Shown here in pieces: positions 34,059-44,891 of a stretch of 45,475 nt of DNA. The stretch is from the NCBI GenBank assembly GCA_009801015.1, contig VHZZ01000085.1:297469-342943 (forward strand), in the 5' to 3' direction. The notes beneath the pieces were generated by a model that was given only the letters and a program-made list of their open reading frames with translations, searched no databases and was not told the DNA's origin. Position 1 is the stretch's first letter; each line of letters begins with the position of its first letter. Source of the DNA: Silene noctiflora (taxonomy: Eukaryota > Streptophyta > Magnoliopsida > Caryophyllales > Caryophyllaceae). A program made the position numbers and the translations under genes.

Positions 34059-35660
34059 TTGTAAGGTTGGATTTCTCCTTTATTCTTTAGTGTATTTGTC
34101 TAAAGAACAATGCTTAAGCAGATTGTTCATGCAAATGCATTTATATAAGATCAAGAAAGGAAGGATTAGACATCCATAATAAGGCCACGTCGCCTTACTT
34201 TTTTAAGCAAGAATTTTGGCTTAACACACATTCACTTCTCTTTCAACTACTTTCTGGTTGATTCTTCCATAGGATTTGATGTCACAACTCACACGCCTAC
34301 GTCATAGTCCTCTGTCACAAGTTGATCACATAGCATTACTGTAAGTCCGTCTTTTCCTAAGCACTATGATGATACACATCATAAAAAAAGGATTAAAAAA
34401 ACACAATTATTAATTATCAGTTCCAAAATGCGGAAGGTCGACATATATACTCCGTATCTGTTAATAGGCATCAATGTCAAACTATCAGTTTCGTAGAACA
34501 GACAACAAAACACATATCCACATCAAATGCACTATGTAATTGCTTATGACTTGTCAATGTTTAATGCAAGCGCCTGAAAGCGTGTGTTATATTTTAAGAA
34601 AACAAAGAAAACAGGGACAGGCAAACGGTGAGACTGTGAGCGGGAGTATAAGCTACTTCTCCGAGAAATATCATCACTGTTGATCTTAAACTTTATACTT
34701 ACCGAATTGGGAAAATAGAGTGTGATGCGAAACAAGGCATGTCCTCTTTTTGCATGGAATCATATTCTGGAAAAGATAACAGAATGAGCAGCACCCTTAT
34801 ACACTATAAGCCAAGCAAGAATAATCTGTCATGTCTAATATGGGGAAACATTGCGAAACAACTTCACGACATTCTAACATCAATCACACAATTTACTCAA
34901 GCCAGAATAAATATTTACACTCACTTTAACTTACCGGGAAGTTACTGCTCTTTTTCCGTATGAACAACAAGCATGTAGCACAGACACAGAGACAAATACA
35001 TGCTGAAAATTTAACCACTGCAAGGAGAGGAATAAGCAAAGAAGATGAGGATATAAGGATATTCAATTAAAATAATAATTCTTTTGCACCTATATGATAA
35101 ATAATTGTTTCAAAGTGTCTTTAGTGGGGGCAAATCATTGAATCCTTTTATTGATTTTGTTGTCTTTAAGAACCTTTTTTTTTTTTTCCACTTGTGTATA
35201 TAAGGCTTTACAAGTTACAACTAATACAGCATAAAACGGAAGTGAAATAACTAATCAAGGTTCTGAATGTTCCTATGCTGTCGATATGTGGACATTCAGG
35301 GGAATTTATAAAGGCCGTTATTTGGACGCGGCTACACCTTACATGACTCACCCAAAAAAATTATATTTTCACCCTAAAGCGAAATATCAAGTGCTAGTAT
35401 GAGTACTTGAGAAAAACAAAGCATCCGTCTTGCTGATTGGGATGTTATCTACTGAATGAAGGATTTCCAGTGATTTGGATGCTTTCAGTGCATGAAGTAG
35501 GAAAGTGAATAAACCTAGAATTACATTTGCTACTGAAAGCATGTACTGAACATCAAGACAGCTAGACGAGAACACAAATGTGCCATAAATGTTGTCCTAC
35601 GGTGACAATGACTTTATCCACTTTAACACAGCCGCCCGCCCGAGTTGGTCTCACAAAGCT
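34059..35660 (-). promoter_or_regulatory. Upstream region of UMAMIT copy A (duplicated)
   Basis: Strongly similar along its length to 40167-42050 upstream of copy B, including blocks around 'gcatttatataagatcaaga', 'gttgatcacata' and 'acagccgcccg'. It presumably holds the leader and promoter. No TATA box can be fixed with certainty. The site matching the MITE insertion in copy B is empty here (about 35088). Confidence 0.5.
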
Positions 35661-36600
35661 AAATTTGAAAGGTTATAAGTCATGCTTAAGACACCTTCCT
35701 TAACTCATCCTGGCACAATTGCTTGGAAACTTTCTCAAAAAGCCTCCTAGGGTATACAGATGATCACACTTGACCCAATATAAAACAACAAAGTGGTGTG
35801 TTAAGTCATCGTCGAGTTCTAGTGGCAACAGGTCATACAGCACTAGACGGCTAACTTGGGCACTCATGTACCATAAAAGTATTTCTAGATGAGTATGAGT
35901 TGATTTTGGTAACTTCATCTTCTTCTGCCACAATCGCCCTAAGTTTTGTCGTAAAGATGATGTTGAAGGCTACAAGTCACACGGAGACATATTCCTAATC
36001 ATCTTGGCAGAATTACTTGATAATTCTCCAAATCCTCCTAGGGGCTACAGCCGCTACACATTGGACGTGGAGATCATGTTTGGTCCAATACAAAACAATA
36101 AAGTTGTGTGTCAAGCCATCTCATTGTTGTGTCAAGCTGTTCGTGTTCTTAATGGTAACGGGTTGGCTCACTGTTAGACGGCTAAACCAGTCATTCATGT
36201 GCAGTAAAAGTAGTCTTTGAGAGACTTTGTGGTGATGTTGGCAACTTGGCAAGCTCATCTTATTTGGACACAGTCGCTCGAAATGGTCCCAAAAGGCCCT
36301 TTTGAGGGTTATATAAGTCACAACCAAAACACCTTTTAACCATTTTGGTAGAATTGCTTTAAAATTCTAGGAAAGCCTCTAAAAGGTACACACACGGTGT
36401 CCAGATCACAATTGCTCCAATATAAAAAGATAAAGTGGTGTGTATAAGTCATACTCAATTTGTAGTGGTAACGGACTTGAGCATTGCATCGTTAAAAACT
36501 GTACTAAAATGCCAAAAAACTATTTCTAGGGGCGAGTATAAGTCACGCCGGAGATTGCAGAATTGCTTGAAAATTTACTCCTAACTAAAGCCAATGTGGT
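35660..36600. repeat. ~300-bp degenerate tandem repeat upstream of UMAMIT copy A
   Basis: Three to four diverged units, each with the ordered words 'aaggctataagtcac', 'gacaccttcc', 'atcatcttggcagaattgctt', 'ctcctaggg', 'ccaatataaaacaa', 'aagtggtgtg', 'tctagtggtaacgg' and 'agacggctaa'. Units begin near 35665, 35962, 36300 and 36529. No open frame is conserved across units, so it looks non-coding. Confidence 0.75.
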
Positions 36601-36760
36601 AAACATGCTTAGTTAATGCATTTGCACAGAACAGGAAAAAACAATTATAATTAACCCAGGTAAATTCTATCATATAAACTCAGGATATTCAGGGTAACTG
36701 AAAGCCACTCCCATACCAAATTTACAACAACAGGAATTCAATCACCCATTACAATAGAGG
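36600..36760. repeat. Distal edge of duplication unit A
   Basis: Sequence from 'aatgcatttg' through 'acaacaggaattcaa' (to about 36740) matches 43235-43637 in unit B, where extra sequence including a small MITE is inserted. Similarity ends at GGAATTCAA in both units, which marks the duplication border. Confidence 0.65.
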
Positions 36761-36860
36761 GGACGGGGATTCGAACCTGGGACCTATTGTCCACAATACT
36801 TCCGTCTTAAGCACGAGACTAAGACATCTGCATCAGAAATTTGTTAATTCATAAAATTAA
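36740..36860 (-). mobile_element. Candidate tRNA-derived SINE head (pol III A/B boxes)
   Basis: The minus strand contains GGTTCGAATCC (36777-36767), an exact pol III B box, inside GGTCCCAGGTTCGAATCCCC, with tRNA-like sequence TTAGTCTCGTGCTTAAGACGG about 35 bases upstream as a possible A box. It begins where the similarity between the two duplication units ends. No tail or target duplication was located and it is not a complete tRNA gene, so this is tentative. Confidence 0.35.
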
Positions 36861-38219
36861 TTGCCCATTATGCAGCACATGATTTCTCAAGAATGTTTAG
36901 AGTGATGGGGGATAATAGTACATTTAACATTATTTAAAGTCGGTTGTGAGTGACGTCTTAACTTAAGACGGTCTTAAACTCGAGTATTAAGAGAGTCAAA
37001 GTCACCTGCTGGGAAAAGTTGATGGTACCCACCACCAATTGGCGCCATACTGGCGGCCAATATCAGTGAAACGCCAGTCTTCCATGGAACCCCATGAAAG
37101 CTTCAAACGCCCTATAACTTTTTTTTTTTTTTTTTTTTTTTGGCAGCAGTAGAAGAAATTTACCCCGTACATATCCGACTCTAAGATTCAGATTTTATTA
37201 TTACATTATTCCAATAAGAAATATAATCACCATTTTTGACCTCCACGGATTAAACTTCAAAGTCCAAACGGTTGGTGTTTTGTGTTTGTTTAATCATCTA
37301 GTCATTCAAGTGTAGTCGGGTTTTCAACCGAAATCGTGATAAATTCGGGGTTTGATATAATATGGGCTAAGTGGTGTGGAGTGTGGACTGTGGTGTACAT
37401 GGCCGTATAATCGAGTTATTGAGTTTATCGGTTTTGAGCGCCTTGTTGCAAATTGTTTAGACCTAGGACGTGTCGGACGACACTTGTACGTTACTCAGGA
37501 ATACATGTACGAAACTTAACAAGCCGTCTAATTTTTTATTTCTATTTCTAAAGTTTGGACACTCCAACTTAGCATTATATATCATATATTCCGTATGATT
37601 TAGTTTGAAGATTTTTTTATGATAAAAACATGATTTTGTATTACTTAAATAACTTTATTTCTCTATATTTTGGAATATGAGGTATCATTAACCTAGTTTA
37701 ATTTGAAATTTTAATTAAAAATTAATATAAAATAATTTTACAAAAATAATATGGTACTTATATTATTAAATATAGTGTATTTTATTAAATTTAGAAAACA
37801 TGTCTAGATTTCTTATGTTGCCGTGTAATGTTTTTGTCCGTATCGGTGCTACCTAGCTTTTGACCATAGTCGCGGTGGCTTCCCCTGTAGACTGGTGTGC
37901 TTGCATTTCCGCCCTCGTACTTGCCAAAACCAACGACCCTTGTCCATGTTTGCTGAGAATGTGTCTTGTATACAAGACGTACATATAATTACACTGAAGT
38001 TTATATCATAAAAACACGAAAGTTTCAGAATTTGAAAAAACAACACTAAAAAACTCTAAATAATTTTCTTGATTTTTGCGTAAAATAATCGGGCCTCAAT
38101 CGGTCCAAAACAAGACATTGACATTGAGGAAGAAAGGCACAAAGGCGAGGACAGGATGGTGGTACACTGGTAGTACCGTGACCAAAGGAAGGAGAGACAA
38201 TGCTGAGAAACTGAGGATT
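36861..38219. other. Unique spacer between the two duplication units
   Basis: AT-rich sequence with a poly-T run at about 37119-37141. No coding gene is recognised and it has no counterpart elsewhere in the window. The open stretches on either strand lack family resemblance. Confidence 0.5.
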
Positions 38220-38291
38220 CGTGTAAAAATGTTAGGATGTATGATTAATCGAGTATGGTTAACAGCATATGCGCTTATACATTAAAACAAA

Positions 38292-40166
38292 CTAACAATT
38301 ACATCTTGAGTCGGAAGTGGCTTGAGTAACATCTCCTGCGGCCACAATTGTAGTTGCAGGAATTCCATTGCATTCTATAACATCAGGTGCCTTATTCTTG
38401 TTTTCTTCGGCTCCATTGCTTTTTCCCCATAGGAGAATATATAAACCGCAAACAACTAAGATGGATCCTATAACACTGCAAAAAAAAAAAACAAGAAGGA
38501 AACATGTTGAGTAAGAGTTCGTTTAGAAATTCCAGATTTCACCGTGTCCTAAAGTATGGCCTTATAAAAAACATCGACATAAAAAATGTGAGAGTCACAA
38601 ACCTTCCGAAATAAATTTGTTCATGGAAGAAGGTTAAATCCAATATCATTACAAAAATTTGTATGAAAGGGATGAATGCTGCAGTGAAGACTGGGCCTCT
38701 CTGTTCAACACACCATGATATCCCAACATAGCAAAGTCCTGATCCAAAAATTCCCTGCATTTAACACCGTCATTATTAACAATTGACCTTATATCAAAGT
38801 AAGTTCGGCCCCAGGTCCGAATTTTCCTTCCCTAAATTGTCAGATCTTTTCGCCTCATGTTAGACATACGAAAATAGACCTTATTTCAAGTTATATGAAA
38901 AGGAAATTGAAGGAGTGAAATCTATACTCACAGCAGATAATACAGTAAGAATCTGAAGCTTCCCTCTGAGAATCCACGAGCCAAGATCTCTGTCGATGGC
39001 AAAACAAAGAATAGCTGATTGAACAGCTCCAATAGCAGACATCAAAGCTGTGGTTGTGTATTTGCATGGATATTTCTTGCCAATTCTTGCTTGCAAAAGA
39101 AACCATGCAGCCCAACATAATATGCTTAGCACCAGGAAAAGTGACCCGAGAATCCAATTTTGCGGTCTGTCAACTCCAGCAGCCATATTTGGGTTATTGC
39201 CATGGTGTGTATGGTTCACTGGAAAACCTCTGTAAAGTATCAGCAGTAAAACTCCACCTAGACAGATTATTGAGCCTGAGACTTTCGCAATCCCACTTTT
39301 GCTTCTCAAGTTGACATTTTCCTGCCTGAAAAAAAACAATGCTGTTAAATTAACGTCTACGGCTACTTTTTGCCTTTTTGATCAGTCTTAAGAAAACAGA
39401 AACTAAACAGTTTAGTTAGGCAAATTGCTTTATTTCATCATATCCATAGCTTAAGAACGATGGGTCTTTGACTCCATAGAAAGTGGAAAACCTTCAGTTA
39501 TACACAGGAAACTAACACCAAAAATTCACCTAAGTGGTAAAGCAAGAAGGAAAGTGAACACAGGAGTCAGGTTGGAGAAGGCAGTTGAATACGCAGCAGA
39601 TGTGTACTGCATCCCGATAAGAAATAAGTACTGAGTAAGCGATGCCCTGAAAACATATCACGGCATTTCAAATGATCTTCAAACAAAACAGTAGCTACAA
39701 GAAATAAATAATTCGTCTACTTTTTCACTTCTCGGCTTAAAATAAAGTACCCAAGTGTCATGCCGACTTAGAGTAACTTACGTCAGCATGTAAGAGCATA
39801 TCTTACCCAATTAAGGCACTGAAGAAAAGGTAGAACATAATTTTTGCTGTGAGCTTTGAAGTGCTTTTCCTGCAACACAAATATGACATGAACTGAATGC
39901 TTCTTAATTGTACATTTTTTTTTCTTTTTTGATTTTAGTGCATGTCTTCTAAAAATACGCAAGCAATAAGCACACAATTACCGTTCACTGAAGTAGGCAA
40001 TGGGCATCAAGAAAATTGCACCAATGATCAAACGGTACGTGACTAAGACTAACTGACTCTTTCCCTCATTAAGAACTTTCTTAAAAAAGATGTTTAATAC
40101 AGCCATAACAAAATAAACAACCAGAATCACTATAACAGGCTTCCATTTCTGACATCCTGATACCAT
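38292..40166 (-). CDS. UMAMIT / nodulin MtN21-like EamA transporter (WAT1-related), copy B
   Basis: Tandem paralogue of the transporter at 34058-31498. Exons (minus): 40166-39982, 39869-39807, 39646-39530, 39325-38932, 38754-38603, 38475-38292. The exon lengths 185, 63, 117, 394, 152 and 184 are identical to copy A, giving 364 aa. The proteins differ by scattered substitutions (for example GVDRPQNWILGSLFLVLSIL against GVVKPQNWILGSIFLIISIF, and exon 2 RKSTSKLTAKIMFYLFFSAL against RKSGSKLTTPILFHLFFSAL). About ten TM helices are expected. Frame and splice sites are intact, so both copies look functional. The introns are shorter than in copy A. Substrate cannot be told from sequence. Confidence 0.93.
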
Positions 40167-41211
40167 TTGACAGGGTTAAGACTTTCTCCTTTATTCTTTA
40201 GTGTATCTACTTATCTAAATTCTAAAGAACAATGCTTAAGTCGATTATCGGTGCAAATGCATTTATATAAGATCAAGAAAGGAAAGGATTAGACAGCCAC
40301 AATAAGGCCACGTCTCACTTACTTTTTTAAGCAAGAATTTTGGCTTAACACATATTCACTTCTCTTTCAACTACTTTCTGGTTGATTCTCCTAGAGGACT
40401 TGATCTCACAACTCACACGCCTTTGTCATAGTCCTCTGTCACAAGTTGATCACATACCATTAGTCCATTACTGTAAACTCGCCTTTTTCTAAGCGCAATG
40501 ATCATAAATACACATCATAAACGAAGGGATTAATCTCATTATCAGTTCCAAAATGCTGAAGGCCTACATATATACTCCGTATCAGTAAATGAGGCATCAA
40601 TGTCAAGCTATCAGTCTCATAGAACAGACCAACAAAAAACGCATATCGACATCAAATTCATGATATAATTGCTTATGGCTTGTCAATGATTAATGCAAGC
40701 GCTTGAAAGCACGTTTTATGTTTACATAAATGAACAGAAAACAGTGACAAACAAAGGGTGAGACTGTGAGAGACGGAGTATAAGCTACATCTCCTAGAAA
40801 GTTCAGTCATCACTGTTGATCTTAAACTTTATACTTACCGAATTGGGAAAATAGAGTGTGATGCAAAACAAGCCATGTCCTTCTTTTTGCATGGAATCAT
40901 ATTCTTGAAAAGATAACAGGATGAGCAGCACCCTACCCTTATGCACAATAAGCCAAGCAAGAATAATCTGTCATGTTAATGGAGTAACATTTCGAAACCA
41001 CTTCATGACATTCTAACAGCAATCGTACATTTTACTCAAGCAAGAATAATTATTTACGCACTCTAACTTTCCGGGAAGTTATTGGTCTTTTTCCGGATGA
41101 ACATTAAGCATATTGCACAAACACAAAGACGGATACACACAAGATTTGACCATTGCAAGGAAAGGAATAAGCAAGAAGATGAGGATATAAGGATATTTAA
41201 TTAAAATAATA
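40167..41211 (-). promoter_or_regulatory. Upstream region of UMAMIT copy B (duplicated)
   Basis: Clear homologue of 34059-35088, base-for-base similar with small indels. Presumed promoter and leader of copy B. The MITE at 41212 lies about 1.05 kb upstream of the ATG. Confidence 0.5.
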
Positions 41212-41476
41212 CTCCCTCCGATCCACACCAATGGTAACAGTTACCTAAAACGGACGATCCACACCAATGGTAACATACTTTATTTGGCCTGAAAAATAAC
41301 TAAATTACCCTTACACCCACTACTTATTTACAACTTTTCATCCACTCACCACTCACCAACTACACATTCATTTCATGTGGCCCCAATCAAAGTTTCCAAC
41401 TTTACCCCTCTATTTTCCACCTTTTCTTAAATAACCCAATTTTCCTTATGTTACCATTTGTCTGTATCGGAGGGAG
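41212..41476. mobile_element. Stowaway-type MITE, inserted after the tandem duplication
   Basis: 265-base element with TIRs CTCCCTCCGATCCACACCAA ... GTCTGTATCGGAGGGAG, flanked by TA on each side (41210-41211 and 41477-41478). An additional GATCCACACCAATGGTAAC block repeats just inside the left end. The homologous position in unit A (AAAATAATAATTCTTTTG, near 35088) lacks it, giving a natural empty site. Confidence 0.92.
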
Positions 41477-42059
41477 TAGTTCTTTTGTCAACCTACATGA
41501 TAAATAATTGTTTCAAAGTGTCTTTAGTGGGGGTTCTGGAACAAATCATTGAATACTTTTATTGATTTTGTTGTCTTTAAGAACCTTTTTCTCCACTTAA
41601 ATAAGGACTTGCAACTTATGCAGCATAATATGGAAGTGAAATAACTAATCAAGGTGATGAATTATTCCTGTGTTTTTGATAAGTGGACATTCAGGGCAAT
41701 TTATGAGGGCCGTTGTTTGGACGCGGCTGCAACCTACAGGATCAGATTCACTAAAAAAGAACATAGTTTCGCCCTAAAAGGAAATGTCAAATGTGTATAG
41801 GTACTCGGGGAAAAATAAAGAGTCCATCTTGCTGATTGGATGCTCTCTACTAAATGAATGATTTACAGTGATTGGGATGCTTTCACTGCAGGAAGTAGGG
41901 AAGTGCGTAAAACTCCTAGAATTGCATTTGCTACAGAAAGCATGTGTTAAATGTTTAGAAAGCTACACGAGAACACAAATGTGCCATAAATGTCGTCCTA
42001 CAGTGACTATGACCTGATTTTGACATTATCTCACTTAAACACAGCCGCCCGAGATGGTC

Positions 42060-43160
42060 CGACAAAGCTAACTGTTGAAGGTTACTAGTCATGCTTGATG
42101 CACCTTCCTTGAGTAACCCTGGCACAATTGCTTGGAAAGTTTCTCAAAACGTCCCCTAGGGGATACACATAATCATAGTTGATCCAATATAAAATAACAA
42201 AGTGGTGTGTTAAGTCACCTTCAAGTTCTAGTGGCAACAAATAGCACTAGTCTGCTAGCTCAGTCTGCTAAATTTAGCACTCATGTACCATAAAGTATAC
42301 CTAGGTGACTATGAGTTGATTTTGGTAACCTCATCTCTTTCTGCCACAATCGCCCTAATTTTGCCGGAAAGACAATTTTAAAGGCTATAAGTCACGCCGG
42401 AGACACATTACCCATCATCTTAGCAGAATTCCTTGATTCTTAAATCCTCCTAGGGAGTACACATTGGACGTGGAGACATGTTTGATCGAATATAAAACAA
42501 TGAAGTTGTGTGTAAAGCCATCTCCGAGTTCTCAGTGATAACGGGTCCAGACTCCAGACACCACTAGAACCCTAAAAGGCTATATCAAGCACTCATGTTT
42601 TATAAAAGTAATCCTGGGGTGACTATGAGTTAATTTTGACAACCTCATTTGAGTATGAGAGAGTCTCCCGAAGTGGTCCCAGAAAGCTGATTTTGAAGGC
42701 CACAAGACACCTCAAAAGAGTGTCAAGCCATGTTCGCATTCTCAATGGTGATGTGTTGACTCACTGTTAGACGGCTAAACCAGTTGTCGTAAAAGTAGTC
42801 CTAGCTATATAAGTCACACCCTATACACCTTAATCATTTTGGTAGGATTGTTTGAAAATTCTAGGAAAAGCCTCCAAGGAGTACACAGGATGTGGAGGTC
42901 ACAATTTCTCCAACATAAAAAAGAAAAGTGGTGTGTGAAGTCTCATATTCGATTTCTAGTAGTAACGGGATTAAACATCGCTACTAGATGGCTAAAGTAG
43001 GCACTCATATGCTATAAAAGTATTTCTAGGGGTAAGTATAAGTTGTTGGGCAATCAAATTGCATACTCACACAGTCACCTGAGATGGTTGCAGAAAGCCG
43101 GATTTGAAGGCTATAAGTCACGCTGGAGACATCTTCCAGGCCATCTTGGCAGAACTGAAT
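42060..43160. repeat. ~300-bp degenerate tandem repeat upstream of UMAMIT copy B
   Basis: Homologue of the array at 35660-36600, with units beginning near 42075, 42385, 42695 and 43105 and some internal truncation. Same ordered landmark words (gcacaattgcttgg, ccaatataaaa, tctagtggcaac, ccataaaagta). Unit number and spacing differ slightly from copy A, as expected of unequal exchange. Confidence 0.75.
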
Positions 43161-43362
43161 GAAAATTATTAAAGAGTTTCATAAAGGCATTGAAGTTATG
43201 GACCATAACTGAAGCCACAAAATGTGCTAAACATGTCTTACGTAATGCATTTGTTTCCTGCTGCAGCATCTAAATGAATAAGGCCTTTAAATCCCTCCAT
43301 CTAGCAGATGCACAAAACAGGAAAAAAACAATTATAATAAACCCAGGTAAAGTACTAAAGTC

Positions 43363-43455
43363 TACTCCCTTCGTCCCATTCATCTATTTACCCGTGATTA
43401 GGATCCCTCGCCGAGGATAAAAAAAGGTAAACAAATGATTGAGACGGAGTGAGTA
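43363..43455. mobile_element. Short Stowaway-like MITE in duplication unit B
   Basis: About 93 bases with inverted ends CTCCCTTCGTCCCATTCAT and ATGATTGAGACGGAGTGAG, and inner TATTTACC / GGTAAACA, flanked by TA. Absent from the equivalent position in unit A (near 36663), so it is another post-duplication insertion. Confidence 0.75.
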
Positions 43456-43649
43456 TCATATAGATTCAGGAAATTCAAGGTAACTTGTAAGGTTTCTACC
43501 AAGTTTGCTAATGCTACTATTCACTATTCAGATGCACACCAATTAGAAGTGTGAATCAAACTCCCATAACTGCATTTGATACTGTCACTGAAAGCCACTA
43601 ACTGACTAACATACCAAATTAAAACAACAGGAATTCAAACCCCCTCCCA

Positions 43650-44408
43650 AAGGTACATACAAATGTATTAATGCCACTTCTGTCTACTACAACTGCGTGT
43701 CTAAATGCCACTGGCCTAGAAATGCTTTCATCCCAACAAACCTTGGTAAGATAGTCCTCAGAAAGATGGGGCGAGCTTTTAAGAAATTGGACGAGTTTCT
43801 TACTTGATATATTAAAAGCCTGCCCAAAAAACATAAAGTCATTACCTAGACCCACCTGCAGAACCATCGTACCCAAGTTTATGCCCTTCCAAGTTAAATC
43901 ACAGAACTAAAATTCCTTTCTCCGAGCAAATGAAGGACCGTTAAACTAGGGTTAATTCTACCATACAAGCAAAGAGTGTCCGCAGGTTTACACATGGGAT
44001 ATTTTAAACAAACTGTTAGGTTCAATATCAAAGCCCTTCCTCCATTGAGATGGGGATAACAGGAAATAACTCGGAAGTTCAAATGATCCACTTTCCAGTA
44101 ATGGATCGACTAGTGAAATTTTTGTTTCCAGTAACCGGGCGGGTCTGAGGATTTATGCAGCCTTGGGACAAACCAATCAAAATTGTATTGTGCTAACCAT
44201 TTACTAAGGAACTTAAGATCAGAAGGAAACTGATATTGATCTATACAGTTGGGTACATGAGAGATTTAGAGTGACATTAGAAAAACCAGAAAAACAAAGG
44301 AGATATACCGTACAGAAATCTATCAAACAAGCAGTGATCATGCACGGAATCGACAGAACGAGTAAAGACAAGAACACACAATTACAAAGGGATTTGAACA
44401 ATGGGAAG
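43650..44408. other. Region between duplication unit B and the DUF1295 gene
   Basis: Probably includes the 3' UTR of the minus-strand DUF1295 gene close to 44409. An 85-codon open stretch at 43876-43619 (-) shows no recognisable family and is not called as a gene. Confidence 0.45.
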
Positions 44409-44891
44409 TCAAATTGTCTTATCTTTCGTCTCCTTAAGGGATGATGACTTGAACCATGGGATCCAAACTGGTGTCGTTTTCTGGTATTCTCTGTACACTT
44501 CAGCTCTGAAAGGTTGCTTAAGCATTCTCTCCTCAACAAGGGTAGTCACATAAGCTAAGCACAAGGTGTTAACAAAAGCACCGATGAATGACCACCCTTG
44601 TCCGAGGCTCCAAGCAAAGATCCCAAGTCCCCACCACCACAATTGCTCCCCAAAGTAGTTTGGGTGCCGAGAGTACTGCCATAGGTGTGATTTCAAAATG
44701 GGAATGATGGGTTTCCCAGACGCTTCCAGTTCGGCATTCATGGTTCTAAACTCATGAAGCTGAGTGTCAGCAAAGTATGCAACAATGATACCGGTCAAGC
44801 ACATGGCTGTTGCAATAAAATCCCAAATGCTCCATGGTGCCTCAATAGTGTGGATGATATAGTAAGGAAGGGTTACTCCCATCAGAAAAAT
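44409..44891 (-). CDS. DUF1295 / steroid-5-alpha-reductase-like membrane protein, last exon (partial)
   Basis: C-terminal exon of a multi-pass ER-type membrane protein. 161 residues are encoded from the acceptor (TGTGACAG) at 44892 to the stop at 44411-44409. The exon opens IFLMGVTLPYY and carries YSRHPNYFGEQLWWWG, the conserved motif shared by DUF1295 proteins and isoprenylcysteine-methyltransferase/steroid reductase C-termini, where it contributes to NAD(P)H or cofactor binding. VEERMLKQPFRAEVYREYQK follows, then the tail SSSLKETKDKTI. Plant homologues are about 300 aa, so the 5' half lies right of the window. The exact reaction is unknown. Confidence 0.85.
   Translation of the reverse strand: MFLMGVTLPYYIIHTIEAPWSIWDFIATAMCLTGIIVAYFADTQLHEFRTMNAELEASGKPIIPILKSHLWQYSRHPNYFGEQLWWWGLGIFAWSLGQGWSFIGAFVNTLCLAYVTTLVEERMLKQPFRAEVYREYQKTTPVWIPWFKSSSLKETKDKTI

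Noticed and set aside
38076-38285. Plus-strand open stretch rich in Lys/Arg/Thr
   Set aside because: It runs into the shared 3' flank of UMAMIT copy B on the opposite strand, where copy A has no equivalent frame. Probably chance.
43619-43876. 85-codon open stretch on the minus strand (…FLKSSPHLSEDYLTK…)
   Set aside because: Looks mildly protein-like, but no family, splice context or conservation with unit A supports it. It overlaps the border of the duplicated non-coding repeat.
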